From contig KZ111148.1 in NCBI GenBank assembly GCA_002077045.2, positions 1,384,885 to 1,448,884 of the forward strand: a stretch of DNA of 64,000 nucleotides, written 5' to 3'. The translations under genes were made by a program, and so were the position numbers. This stretch comes from Rachicladosporium sp. CCFEE 5018 (lineage: Eukaryota; Ascomycota; Dothideomycetes; Cladosporiales; Cladosporiaceae). The notes under the pieces were generated by a model. It was not told where the DNA came from and did no database searches. It saw only the letters and a program-made list of their open reading frames with translations. Of the stretch, positions 1-10,456 are shown piece by piece (the first letter of the stretch is position 1; every line of letters starts with the position of its first letter).

Positions 1-2
1 CG

Positions 3-842
3 GCTCTAGCAACTCAGACTCCCCTCCCCAAGACCTCCTTCGACAACGGCCTAGACATCTCCCCATCGGCCTCTTTGGCTCACCCAGCGGCGAATGAGGA
101 CTCTTCGTTCCCGCTCGCACCTCTCCTGACACTCCCCTCAGCTTTCGGTGCAGCCTATGTAGGCGAGACGTTCGCATGTACGCTCTGTGCCAACAACGAG
201 CTCACATCGGACTCGACCAAATCAGTCAGCGGTGTGCGGATCACCGCTGAGCTACAAACTCCATCCAATCAAAGTGGCATCGCGCTCGAGCTCTCGGACT
301 ATGACAGTGAGTCTGCGTCCACTGGATTACAGCCCGGAGCCACACTCCAACGTACAGTCCGCCACCCGCTCAAGGAAGAAGGAACTCACGTCCTCTCCAT
401 CACAGTGACTTACACCGAGACCACCCTCGACGAGCAGGGAGGCGCTAGTGGCGGTCGAGCCAGGACGTTCAGGAAATTGTACCAATTTATCGCGCAGAAT
501 CTGGTCGCTGTGCGGAGTAAAGTCACGTCCTCACCGCAACGGAGCAAGGAGTCACCTCGCTCCTGGTCGCTGGAGGCTCAATTGGAGAATGTAGGGGAAG
601 CGAGTGTGGTTATTGAGAAAGTGTGGTTGAGGGAGGATGAGGGGCTAGAAGGGAGGGCAGTGGGCGCTGAGCAGGGCATAGTGTTGAAGCCGATGGATGT
701 GGAACAGGTCATGTTCATTGTGAGGGAAGGAGAGACTGGGGAAAATGGGAAGAGAACGCTGGCGCAGCTCAATATCGAGTGGCGGAGTGCTATGGGGGAG
801 AGGGGAAGTTTGACAACTGGATGGCTGAGCAGTAAGGGCTGA
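3..842 (+). CDS. TRAPP complex subunit 13 (TRAPPC13, DUF974), 3' part
   Basis: This is the C-terminal 279 or so residues of TRAPPC13, a subunit of the TRAPP tethering complexes that act in ER-Golgi and Golgi traffic and in autophagy. The frame is open from base 3 to the TGA at 840-842, so the true start and any upstream exon lie left of the window. Family hallmarks in order are LTLPSAFGAAYVGETF near the start, KEEGTHVLSITVTY in the middle, LEAQLENVG, LKPMDVEQVMF, and close to the end a GERGSLTTGWL block. These match the conserved blocks of the family as I remember it. The C-terminus looks intact and there is no intron in the visible part. A second TRAPP gene (TRAPPC2L) lies about 8 kb downstream. 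Confidence 0.9.
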   Translation, partial: ALATQTPLPKTSFDNGLDISPSASLAHPAANEDSSFPLAPLLTLPSAFGAAYVGETFACTLCANNELTSDSTKSVSGVRITAELQTPSNQSGIALELSDYDSESASTGLQPGATLQRTVRHPLKEEGTHVLSITVTYTETTLDEQGGASGGRARTFRKLYQFIAQNLVAVRSKVTSSPQRSKESPRSWSLEAQLENVGEASVVIEKVWLREDEGLEGRAVGAEQGIVLKPMDVEQVMFIVREGETGENGKRTLAQLNIEWRSAMGERGSLTTGWLSSKG

Positions 843-1481
843 TATTGATGTATCTCATCCGACTACTGGGATTGACTGCGTCATCCGACTACTGGGATTG
901 ACTGCGCTCGTAGACACTGCGCTGTCTGCCGTTGCCACAGCATGGACTCATGTGTCCGACCGCGAGATATTGAAGCTTATCGAACATACATGCAGCGTGG
1001 AGCAAGCCTCAATCTCTTCGCAGAGCTTAAGGCACTGGAGACAGTGCACCATATCGCTAGGATACTCGCTGGTCCGAAAGAGCTGACCGGCGCTGCTAGC
1101 AGGTGACCGCAGTGGGCGATGCAGCAGACATGCTACCTGGCCACCCCGCAAGCTTGTGCAGACTTGCAGGAGCCGTGGTCAGCCATTTGGTCTGCGCGAA
1201 TGTTCGAAGATGTCTGAGTAGAGTCCATATGACTATCCAGGAGACCCATAGGAATGACGAGGACGAGTCAATTGGGCATCAGGTCCCGCTATGCTCAATG
1301 CAGCCGATCACAGCGTCGCTTCGGAGTCAGGTATCCAGTGCATTTCTCTGCGTGATCACCGAACTCAAGTGAGATGGAAGTCACTGGGCGTTCTCCACCC
1401 GAGTATACGAGCATTTTCCAGATGTGCATACCCTGCCAGGCCGAGTGTGTACAGCACTCCTAACGAAGATCGCCTCACATC
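843..1481. other. Convergent intergenic region, TRAPPC13 / J-protein
   Basis: Apart from the 26-bp duplication, I see no convincing coding sequence here. Open frames are short and overlap one another. The region lies between two genes that converge and should hold both 3' ends. Confidence 0.6.
855..906. repeat. 26-bp perfect tandem duplication
   Basis: The 26-mer beginning TCATCCGACTACTGGG occurs twice head to tail (855-880 and 881-906), 12 bp after the TRAPPC13 stop codon. It lies in the presumed 3' UTR or terminator region. It is probably a replication-slippage duplication, and no function is evident. Confidence 0.9.
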
Positions 1482-2399
1482 TCACCCATCTCCCCTCTTC
1501 TTTCCACTCCCACTCTCCCTCCCACCACTAAAAAACACAGCAGGCACAGCAAACACCACGCCCAAAATCCCCCCAACCAGCAAGAAATTCACCAACGCCG
1601 AGCTCCCGCCCTGCACATCCTCCTGCGCCTGCTCCATCCGCCGCTCAAACTTCTGCCTCCGCGCCTGGTGCCGCGTCCTCTCGATCGTAGAGTGTGTGCT
1701 CGTATGATGCTCGTGATCGAAATGCGGCACCCCCTGTCCCGCCGCCGTGCTCCCGGGGCCAGTCCCCGGCGCCATAGAAGCAGCGGGATGGGAGTGCGAG
1801 GGCTGACTGGCCGCCTCAGCCCGTTTCTGGGTGTGGCTACCCCAGCCTCCAGAGCGATGGAAGGAGGGCGGTGGGCCGCGGAAGGTGGAGCGGCGTTTAC
1901 TTAGACCGGAGGCGGGGCGGCCGCCGGGGGAGCCTGTTGCAGGTGAAGTTGTCTGTGGACCAGTGGCGCGGAGGAAGTTACGATCGTATTGAGGCCGCTT
2001 CGTGGGCGAGGACAGAACCGTGTAGGCTTCGCTGATTGCTAGAAAACGAGTTTTGGCATTCGGGTCCTCGGGGTGGAGGTCAGGATGATAGGACTTGGAG
2101 AGCTTGTAGAACTGCTTCTTGATCTCGCTCGTAGTCGCTGTAATGGAGAGGTCAAGAGTCGCGTAATGATTGGGAAGGGCATCTGGATCAGCGCTGAGCC
2201 GGCGGGAGGAGTGGAATGGCCTTCTCGAGGCTCCCGGGGCTGGATCATGGGCACGTAGCCTCAGAAATGGGCGTTTGCCGTGTCTCCATGGTGTTGTGTT
2301 CGTACTTAGTCCGACAGACGATCGGCTTGCGCTTGGGGCTATGTAGGTCTCAAGAGCGCGTTTCTGGAGGGCTCGCCGCCAACACGGCGCACAGAGCAT
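1482..2399 (-). CDS. J-domain (DnaJ/Hsp40) protein, probably mitochondrial, with C-terminal membrane segment
   Basis: A 305-residue intronless protein. The N-terminus (about residues 1-70) is rich in Arg and Ser, almost lacks acidic residues and contains RRPFHSSRRLS, which looks like a mitochondrial presequence with a processing site. The J domain spans about residues 78-141, with NHYATLDL at its start, the catalytic HPD at 105-107 and a YDR near its end. J domains stimulate Hsp70 ATPase activity, so the partner would be a mitochondrial Hsp70. A Gly/Pro/Ser-rich linker follows, then a basic helix (RTRHQARRQKFERRMEQAQE) and one hydrophobic segment at about 268-290, with a short basic tail. There is no Cys-rich zinc domain or DnaJ C-terminal domain, so this is a class C J-protein. 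Mitochondrial location and single-pass anchoring are inferred from sequence features. Confidence 0.85.
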   Translation of the reverse strand: MLCAPCWRRALQKRALETYIAPSASRSSVGLSTNTTPWRHGKRPFLRLRAHDPAPGASRRPFHSSRRLSADPDALPNHYATLDLSITATTSEIKKQFYKLSKSYHPDLHPEDPNAKTRFLAISEAYTVLSSPTKRPQYDRNFLRATGPQTTSPATGSPGGRPASGLSKRRSTFRGPPPSFHRSGGWGSHTQKRAEAASQPSHSHPAASMAPGTGPGSTAAGQGVPHFDHEHHTSTHSTIERTRHQARRQKFERRMEQAQEDVQGGSSALVNFLLVGGILGVVFAVPAVFFSGGRESGSGKKRGDG

Positions 2400-2814
2400 G
2401 CTCCTCTAGCGCTGTGATTGGCATTGGCCGTATTGTGTAAAGGGACGATGGACGGAGACGAAAGATGGCGTTTGCATGGATCGAATGACTGCCGTTTGGC
2501 ATTCCCATAGATGATGTCACCAAAGCTTGCAGCCCTGGAACGCGACTGGGAGCGTAACGACAGTCAGGGACACATGATCACACCCACACAAGCATGGGTT
2601 ATAGACAAGCTATTGCGAACGTTTCGATTGCAGAGCATGAGAAAGATCTAATGGGTGACTCGGGTACGTGACGCGGGTCTAGGATACGAGCTAGGTATGC
2701 ACACCAGCACATGCGAATGCAGGTACACATGCGATGCTTACTCCCATCTTCACGAGTCTATGTCTGCCACTACTGTACAGCCTCCTACACGATCCACTCT
2801 ATACTTTACACACT
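2400..2814. other. Intergenic, upstream of the J-protein and downstream of VDAC
   Basis: No supported gene. It should carry the J-protein promoter (minus strand) and the VDAC 3' UTR. I recognise no clear regulatory motif. Confidence 0.5.
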
Positions 2815-4151
2815 CTAACCCTCGAACGTCAACGAGGTGCCGATCTTGTGGCCCGCCTCGTTGAGCTTAGCAGTGTCGAGCGAGAGGCCGAGACCGAGCG
2901 TGGTGCCGGCGTTGAGCTTGGTGCTGTAGGCCAGAGCCGCAATACCGCGGTCGTTGATCTTGACCTGGAAAGTCGTTAGTAAGGAGTTCACGCGTGGCAC
3001 ACACGTACGGGAAGACGCACCTTTGCGAAGCTCAGAGGGTCGAGCTTGTACTTCGACGCTAGCTCAAGACCAGCCGGCTTGCCACCTTGCACATCGTAGG
3101 CAGCTTTTGTGCCGACCTCAACGGCGCTGTTCACCTTCTGGTAGTACGAAGCAGCAATGACGGACAAGTTCTGCGTGCCGACGATGGAAGCAGTGAAAGC
3201 GGGAGTCTGGTATCCGAGACCGAGCGAGTAGCGCGTGACAGCAGCCTTCTGGACATCGTAGCCTGCCTCACCACCGACGAGGAAGCCCTCATGGCCGGCG
3301 GTCACATCAACGACGGCATCGAGGTTGCCATTGGCGAGACCGTAGTTGATGAACGCGCGCGAGTGGATGCTGGGGTTCTTGAACGCCAGGTTCAGCTTCT
3401 GGGCTGCCGAGTTGGGCTTGCTCGGGTTCCACAAGTTCTGCAAGTCGACTTTGACGCCCGTGTTGGCGACGTCTGCGAGCTCGATCTTGGTGTCTAGGAG
3501 GGAAGCGGTGGTCCACAGTTGGGTGACGGTGACGCCTGTGGGGTGTTTACAGATCAGACCAGCTCTGTGTTTTGTAGGAGCTCTTGCGTTTTGCGAGGGC
3601 ATAGCAGTAAGGAAGAGATAGAGATGCGTGCGATAGGGTGCAGGGAGGGAGGTAAACGTTTGCATGAGCTTTATGAAGCCTGGGGGAGGGGTGCGCGTAC
3701 CCTGGGGCTTGAGGACGTGTTTGCCCTCAATCTGGTGGTGTTGTTAGTGCTGTTCAAGGAGTGCGGAAGGGCAGGCGAGTACGCACTGATCCATTCGTCA
3801 CACCATCGAAGCCCTGCTTGCCCTTGACGTTGACGTTGGTGCCATTGGGTGCCTTGAGCTTGACATCGAGCGTAGCTGCACTTCCTTGTCAGTCATATGT
3901 CCTCCTAAGCTTTGATGGCTGCTGCTGACCCTGCGCGGTGTGGTAGAAGTCCTTGTTGATGAGCTATGCGCTGGTCAGCACTTCCAGCTCTTACACCTTC
4001 TCCCTCTTCCAGATACACCCACGTCGTTGGCAGCTTTGCTGAGATCGCCAAAAGCTGGCACAGGTAGGGCGAAAGCACGATTGACGTCCTTAACGACCTT
4101 TTCGGTGGTGCCAAAAGGCTTGGGGATATCTGAGGAGAAGGGGGAAGCCAT
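2815..4151 (-). CDS. Mitochondrial outer-membrane porin (VDAC)
   Basis: Voltage-dependent anion channel, the beta-barrel pore for metabolites in the mitochondrial outer membrane. I join six exons: 4151-4023, 3963-3930, 3875-3787, 3731-3701, 3535-3021 and 2964-2815. All junctions are GT-AG and phases agree, giving 315 residues. Family signatures are PAFGDLSKAANDLINKDFYH near the N-terminus, GVTVTQLW at the start of the large exon, GHEGFLVGGEAGYDVQKAA in the middle and a C-terminal HKIGTSLTFEG. Two exons are very small (34 and 31 nt). Fungal porins are usually near 283 residues and start just before the PAF-D block. This model has about 28 extra N-terminal residues (MASPFSSDIPKPFG...), so either the protein is genuinely extended or a different first exon is used. 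The identity is very secure; the start is less so. Confidence 0.93.
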
Positions 4152-4679
4152 TGTGAAGAGGTTGCGAGGGTTGAAGCTGTTCCAGAAGCTGTATTGAGGT
4201 GTCGGCTGGTCGTAGGACTGGTCTGTGAGGGGAGATGTCTATGCAATGGACTCAGAGGAAGGTAGAAGGCGAAGATGCGGCGTCAGTGTATAGCGCAACA
4301 CAAAAACATGTCGCTGAGGATGCGCTCGGACCTCACTTCCGACGGGTGAAGCCGGGATTAAAGGCCAAACACGTGCAAGGGAAACTGAGACTCACCCGGC
4401 CCGGTAGTAGACATCCTCCTTCGATGCGAGCCTCATTTCGTAGCTCTGGCGTCTCATGGAAGAGCATCGTTGACATCGCCATGTTGGCGAATTGAGTTGA
4501 GCAAGTCCCTGGAGGGCATGGACATCACTTTCAGTGCATTCAGACGAACAGGGGCGGGGCAGGAACGCCCAAAACATCGTTGTTTGGCAGCATCATGCTG
4601 AGTGTCCACCTGCTGCATGCTATATAGCATACTCTCCTCATCACTGTACGTTCCTTTGCGCAACGAGATGGCAATCTTC
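4152..4679. other. Intergenic, VDAC promoter side and GH92 3' side
   Basis: No supported gene. Short overlapping frames are present on both strands and none resembles a known family. The region should contain the VDAC promoter and the GH92 3' UTR. Confidence 0.5.
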
Positions 4680-7253
4680 TCAATAGCCTCGTGTCGACGC
4701 GCTCGGCGGCAAGTCTTCCTCCCTCGTCCCCCAAGCACTCTCATTCTTCCCCAGCGTCAATTCGAGGACCCCACCATCTCTGAAGAAGTCATGTCCAATC
4801 CAATTCTTGGTGTACTCCGCACCGTTCAATGTAGCACTCTGAATATATATCGCCTGGTAGCTCGGATCAAACCCGACGTTCCGGATCACCGCAGTCTTCC
4901 CAGTAACCTTGTTCCGCACACTCACCTCTTCGAAGAACGGCGGCGTGACAAAGTACACGTCCTGTCCAGCCGCAGGAAAAATTCCCATCATGGTCAGCGC
5001 AGCAAAAGAGCCCATTGCACCGCTGTCGTCATTCCCTGGGATCCCGGCAAGGGTGTCGTTGAACTGAGACGGAATGTAGTAGTGTGCTCGCTCTGCGCTC
5101 TTGCCGGGACGGCCAGCATAGTGGTACAGGAAGACGTTGAGGAAGCCTTGCTCATCGCCTATGTAGAGCAAGCCGCTGGTGTGGAAGTAGTCGAGCCGCT
5201 TGACGGAAGTGTCTGGCCCACCAAGGAGACCGATGAGAGTCGCAGTGTCGTGTGGCGCGAAGAAAGTGTACAGCCAAGCAGAGCCTTCGTATGTCTCGTG
5301 ACCGTCAGGGTTGAGGTAGCAGGAGGTGAAATTCAGCAAGGGACTGCAAAAGATGGGATCTTGATAGCCGAACGTGCCATTTAAGGAGCGCGGCTGCAGA
5401 AAGCCGGTGTAGTTGGTATTTGTCGCGTTGATGTAGGAAGTTTGGGACGCAAGGTAGAGGTTCTGCCAGTACTCTGAGCGCGCCAGATATTTCTCGTAGT
5501 CTGCTTGATTACCTAGACCGCGAGCCATCTCGGCGATGCAGAAGTCGTCATAGGCGTACTCGCCTGTCCGGCTGATACTGCGTGAGAACGGACCAACGCC
5601 GTAAGGATCGAAGTCATCAGCCGGGATGTAGTGGAGGTTCTTCCAACTGGTAAGACCGCCTCGACCTTCGACAGCCCAATTCGAAGGCTCGACTTCGGCG
5701 TCTTGCACTACCGCCTTGTACCCTGTGGCCCAGTCGATGCCATCCGTGATACCTTTGAGATACGACTCAGCGAGGACCACATCCGCATTCGACCCAAGTT
5801 GGGTAAATCCTTTGCAGAGAGTCATCCGACAGTCTGGTAGCCACCCCTCGTATCGGTAGATGTCGATGAGGCTGCGGACCATGCGTGCTTGACTGACAGG
5901 ATCGACCAGAGTGATCAGCGAGTGTATGGAGCGGAACGAGTCACAGATACAGTAGCAGCTGTCGTAATAGGGCTCTGTACTGTTCCATAGTGGGTTCTCT
6001 CCAGTGTAGTCCTGAGGAGAGAGCGAGGCACGGTAAAGTCCCGAACAGAAGATGGTTCTGATACTGTCCTTTACTCCACCAGGCTTTACAGATACCACGC
6101 TAAGGCTGTCGACCCAAGCGTTCTGGGCGGCTGTGTGAGTCGCATCGAAGTCAAATGACGGAATCTCCTTCTCCGCAGACGAGCACCCCTGCGCAACGCT
6201 GATGAAGCTGACTCCTACCCTTGCTAAGATCTCGCAGCCTTCGGGCGCGTGGAAGCGAGTCCAAGCTCCTGCGGGCAAGATTTCGGGAGAGATGTTGATG
6301 CCATCTGCAGTGACAGTCAAGTTCTTCGGCTCAGTACCAGCACGATTGTTCATGAATACACCTGTGTCCCGCACCTTGGCTCCGGAGAAGTCAGCGCAGA
6401 AGTATGCAGTATAGCTGCCAATGCCGAAACTCGGACTGAAGCTGCCGCTGCCAGAGATCCTGCCTGTGCCCTCATCTACAGAGATTGAGCCATTGATACC
6501 GGGGTCAGGCAGATCCGTGAGATCGGCTAGTATGAGAGGACTCAGGGTAGTGTTGCGCTCGGACGGCTGCTCGGGGAACGTGAATCGATACAATCCAGTG
6601 TGGTTGGTGACGGTCATCTCTGTGCGGACTTTCGAAGCCATCCCAATAGCGAAGTAGCCTGGATGAGCTTCGACGGTGCCATTGATACGTGGCGTAGCCC
6701 GATCAACCTTCGTGAAGAGACAGTTGTCGAGTTCGTCGTCCGGGCACCCGCTCTGCGGAAACAGTGGAAAGTTGCCTAGGGATGGAGACTATGGTATGAT
6801 CAGCTGGTGTTCGCCTCCCAGAAGTCCATGAATGCGATACAAATGCCACAGCAACAGTCAGAAATTAAAACATATATTTGACCCTCACAGATCTTTCGAT
6901 TCAGGTTCAGACTGAAGTTCTCATCCTTGTGCTCACAATTCTGATACAACACGCGCGGATAGGGGATGGGTAGAACTTACACCTCCAGTGCCCGAATCGT
7001 GCATGTGGCTGAAGCCAGTGATGTTGCTCCCGTCGCTCGCGAAGCCGCCCTGATACCCATCTCCATTCGTGTCTGCCACAGCTTTCGCCATCGAGAATGG
7101 CAGGCTAGCTCCAGGGAAGACATGGCCGCCGTTGAGCGTCCCAAACAGTGGGTCGACGAAGGCGAGGATGTCAGCAGCGGACTGTCCGTAAATTGACTGT
7201 ACCTGTGAGGTGAGAAGTAATACTGCTTGCATTAGGGATGGCCAGACCGGCAT
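4680..7253 (-). CDS. Secreted GH92 family alpha-mannosidase
   Basis: Glycoside hydrolase family 92, calcium-dependent exo-alpha-mannosidases that trim mannose from glycoproteins or cell-wall mannan. Exons 7253-6981 and 6788-4680 are separated by a 192-nt GT-AG intron with matching phase. The product is 793 residues, a normal GH92 length. The first 23 or so residues form a signal peptide (hydrophobic VLLLT core), so it is exported. The N-terminal domain has DPLFGTLNGGHVFPGA and GFSHMHDSGTGG, and after the junction LGNFPLFP, all typical of GH92. The C-terminal catalytic region carries GIPGNDDSGAMGSFAALTMM at about residue 675 and then GIFPAAGQDVYFV, the family's acidic active-site block. Several N-glycosylation sequons (NGS, NTT, NFT) fit secretion. 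Exact linkage specificity (1,2-, 1,3- or 1,6-) cannot be read from sequence. Confidence 0.92.
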
Positions 7254-7781
7254 CGTGATGAGCCTCTACTCTAGATAACTGGGTCGCAGCCAAGTAGAAC
7301 GCAGGCAGAGAGAAAATAGAAGTGTACCTGCCGTCAAACAGGTTAGCTGCTCATGGCAGATGGAGCCGGTTCCTGCTTTTCTCTCGCAGTGCGGCACAGC
7401 GCCCTGCCATCGAGATGACCGATCCGATCAGAGACATACGGCATTGCCTTATGTCGACGTGGAACTTGATGTAACATTATCGCATGCATGAAGTCAATTG
7501 GAGTGAGGGGAAGAAGGGGAAAAGGTGTGCAAGCAAAGTCGAACAAATTCCGCAGTGGGTCAGTGCACATTGCTGCCTCAGTCATGATGGCCAAATAGGG
7601 ACTTCTCGAGTATCATGTCGGCGACATTGCATGTAAGTGGCATTGGCATAGCAGCGAGGGACAATATGTCTGTAGTGCTCATAGTCATATGTACACGAAA
7701 TAGTCGGATGCATGGACGCCTTCCGAACGCCACTTCAACCCGAATCCCTGCGCCATTCGGCCTATGCCGCCCAACAGATTT
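7254..7781. other. Intergenic, GH92 promoter side and NDUFS7 3' side
   Basis: No gene supported. It should hold the promoter of the GH92 gene and the 3' end of the complex I gene. I recognise no distinct motif. Confidence 0.5.
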
Positions 7782-8611
7782 CTACTTCCTGTACCACATC
7801 CTCGTGATCTTAGTATGCCTCATCTTCTTCTGCAGCTGAAAGATCCCGAACATCAACGCCTCTGCGGTCGGCGGGCAGCCCGGCACATAGATATCCACCG
7901 GCACAATGCGGTCACAACCCCTCGTCACACTATAGCTGTAATGATAGTACCCTCCTCCATTCGCACAGCTTCCCATCGAGATAACCCATCGCGGCTCTGG
8001 CATTTGATCGTAGACCTGTCGTAGTGCGGGCGCCATCTTGTTCGTGAGTGTGCCGGCCACGATCATGACATCTGACTGCCGTGGCGAGGCGCGGAAGATG
8101 ATGCCCATACGATCTTGGTCGTAGCGAGGTGTTGACAAGTGCATCATTTCCACAGCGCAGCAGGCGAGGCCGAAGGTCATGGGCCAGAGAGAGCCTTGAC
8201 GGGCCCAGTTGGCTACTTGATCAAGGGTTGTGCTGGTCTCCCGTGTCAGCCTTCTCGCCCACCACGTACACTCTCCAAGCATTCTGAACTTACAGCGCGT
8301 ATTGCATCACTCCCTGTTTCCCCTCTTGACTTGGCAATGGCACTTCGCGGTGCGGCTTGCCTGTGATCGCCTTCATTGGTGGTGGTGTGCCCGGGTTCCC
8401 TGCGACCACACCACCAGTCTGCATTGCGGGCGCCGCGGGCTTCGACGCCGAGGAAGAGATGAAGGCAGCATTGACGGCGCGGAGGGGGAGGAGTGCGCTC
8501 ATCGGCTTGGCTGAAGAGGTGTTAGCAGGGCCATTGTGGGTTAGGAGTGGTTCGAAGGTGTGTCGTACCGCGCAGCGCCAAAGCCGTCGCTTGCCGTGTG
8601 GTTGAGAACAT
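7782..8611 (-). CDS. NADH:ubiquinone oxidoreductase 20 kDa subunit (PSST/NDUFS7 type)
   Basis: Core subunit of respiratory complex I that holds iron-sulfur cluster N2, the last electron carrier before ubiquinone, on the matrix side of the inner membrane. Exons are 8611-8569, 8510-8294 and 8232-7782; splice sites are GT-AG, the frame is continuous and the product is 236 residues. The first 85 or so residues form a Ser/Ala/Arg-rich mitochondrial presequence and linker. The conserved domain starts at QYALTTLDQVANWARQGSLW. The four cluster N2 ligands are present: C111 and C112 (ACCAVEMMH), C176 (MGSCANGGGYYHYS) and C206 (VPGCPPTAEAL). The protein ends in MRHTKITRMWYRK, as in orthologues. The gene is divergent from TRAPPC2L, with 349 bp between start codons. 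Confidence 0.96.
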
Positions 8612-8960
8612 GGCTGCGAATGTGAGGTAGTGAGAGAGTGGAGAGTGGAGCGCCTGGTGTATGTCGGACTTCTGGTGGCGGCTCTCGAGATAGATGATGC
8701 ACTTTGAATTGAGTGATCGCTGATTGGTTGAGGGAGATCGGAGCACGGTCGAACTTCGGATAGATCGCACTGGACAGACATCGCTGCCGTCTTCGCTGCG
8801 CTGGAATCACTTAGACATTACGCCTCACCTTCTAAAGTCAATGAGCACGCGCCGCTGTCAAAGCGATCCGCATTCAATGTCCTCTGTGGGAGCGTGAAGT
8901 TTGCCACTATGCACGGCCCTTGACGGAGACATCGACGAACTGTAATCTCAATTCGCCAGA
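8612..8960. promoter_or_regulatory. Divergent promoter region, NDUFS7 / TRAPPC2L
   Basis: These 349 bp separate the start codons of two divergent genes and must contain both promoters. I see no convincing TATA box. Assignment rests on position only. Confidence 0.5.
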
Positions 8961-9601
8961 ATGGAGGCCCGCATACCGTCAATTGCCTGCATAGGCGTGA
9001 TAGGTAGACACGTAAGTCTTCCTAGAATACGTGGCAGTCAAACTGAAGCTGAGATATCCAGAACAACCCTCTCCACATTTCCCTCTACCCAGCCATAGGC
9101 CCAAACTCAAGCGAAGAACCCCGCGATAAACTCGAGTTCACCTTCATGCTCAACTCCTCCCTCGACATCTTCGAAGCCCGCATGCCGTCCAAGACCTCTC
9201 AGGACTTCGGCTTGCTCCATGCTCTAGATGAGCGGATCGCATTGTACGGCTGGCTGACTAACACGGGCGTTAAGCTCGTCATTGTCGTTGACATGGAGGG
9301 CCGGATTGCACCGACACCAGAGGCGGCGAATATCGGTGTGCTGGGGCTAAGGGGAGGCGATTTGTTGCCAGTGAGTTGACGTGTCGAAGTTCTTGATTGC
9401 AATTGCTGACACCGGCTCCAGGCATTCAACGCGCTACAGACAGCATATATTCGACTACTGCTGAACCCTTTCTATGTGCCCGACGATCACGATCCGAAGC
9501 TAGTGAGAGGTCATCGCGCACTGGAGATCCAGAGTCCGAAGTTCATTCGCGAAGTGGAGAGAATCGGCCAAGCGTGGTATCCAGGTATCGTGTCGCTATG
9601 A
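8961..9601 (+). CDS. TRAPP complex subunit 2-like protein (TRAPPC2L/Tca17 family, sedlin fold)
   Basis: A small longin/sedlin-fold TRAPP subunit involved in assembling the Golgi TRAPP complex. Exons are 8961-9011, 9062-9370 and 9422-9601 (introns 50 and 51 nt, GT-AG, all phase 0), giving 179 residues. Family features in order are an N-terminal beta strand with ACIGVIG, then NNPLHISLYP, the MLNSSLDIFEARM block, LYGWLTNTGVKLVIVVDM, and ALQTAYIRLLLNPFYVP. The last matches the conserved NPFY segment of TRAPPC2L. The C-terminal FIREVERIGQAWYPG is common in fungal members as I recall. It is divergent from the complex I gene. TRAPPC13 lies about 8 kb away on the same strand. Confidence 0.88.
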
Positions 9602-10145
9602 GTGTGCGTACTGGATGCTTTGTACCGCACCTAGAAACGGTCCGCGTACTCAAGGGGTGTCGAGTGACATGCGAGTGATTGAACGATGCCTCTGGTGAGC
9701 TCTGGACGTCCGTTCCGTGAGATTGACTATATGAGCTGTGAGCAGGCAGGTGCAGAGCGGCCCTTGCAGCTCACTGTCGTTCCTTCCTTCTTGCATCCTC
9801 ACCGCGTCTTGGCTCACCCGCTTCGCCGCGCTCGCTACTGGATCAAATGCAAATTCTGCTTCCACTTCAATATACCAAGATCGCTCAAGCAAGACGTTTC
9901 CCGGTGGCAGCCATCATCATGCCATCACTTCGGCCCGTCTACCGACGCCGTAAGCATCATCCCAATCTTCCGTTTACATAGGCGCATCATTAACCAGACT
10001 GCAGTACGCGGCGCCCTCAATTCTCGCACCCGCACCTCTCCCGTCCTCCCGAGTGAGCCTGAGTCCGCGCCTCTTGTATTCGTAACATCATCCCTTTCAA
10101 TCGATCACTCACTCAGCTTGCATCAGTAACTAACTCGTTTCCCAG
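9602..10145. other. Possible 5' exons of an unrecognised gene
   Basis: This stretch follows TRAPPC2L. It contains plausible splice signals (donor at 9950, acceptor ending about 10004, donor about 10049, acceptor ending 10145) that could feed the orphan exon at 10146-10355. A continuous frame can be drawn, but its upstream part looks poorly coding, so I do not propose a full model. Confidence 0.3.
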
Positions 10146-10355
10146 GACCGCTTCCAGGACACCTTCATCAATCTGGATGACCCTCAGTGGGTCAAGAATA
10201 TGGAGGCGTGCGCAACGATGGCGGTCTCCTGGTCACGATGCGTCCAGGCGAGGCGTCAGGGGCTGGCGGACTTCATTGAAGCCCTAGCAATCGACAAGTT
10301 CGGCAATGACTTGTGGCTGAATGCGAGGCAGGCGGTAATTGAGTGGGGATCGTAA
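10146..10355 (+). CDS. Hypothetical protein, terminal exon only
   Basis: A 69-codon open segment after a good acceptor (TTTCCCAG) ending in TAA at 10353-10355. Codon third positions favour G and C, and the peptide (DRFQDTFINLDDPQWVKNM..., later LADFIEALAIDKFGNDLWLN) looks like folded protein rather than a random frame. It has no methionine at the start, so upstream exons must exist, but I cannot place them reliably. I do not recognise the family. It converges on COQ2, 102 bp away. It could be a gene fragment. Confidence 0.35.
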   Translation, partial: DRFQDTFINLDDPQWVKNMEACATMAVSWSRCVQARRQGLADFIEALAIDKFGNDLWLNARQAVIEWGS

Positions 10356-10456
10356 GAAGTCCGGCACGCCGATGGGGTGGGCAGGCGCTGGGGCGCAGTT
10401 GAGGAATTGGTTAGTAGTTCAATAGCTCTGAATTGGATCTGATGTGCTTTACTTCT

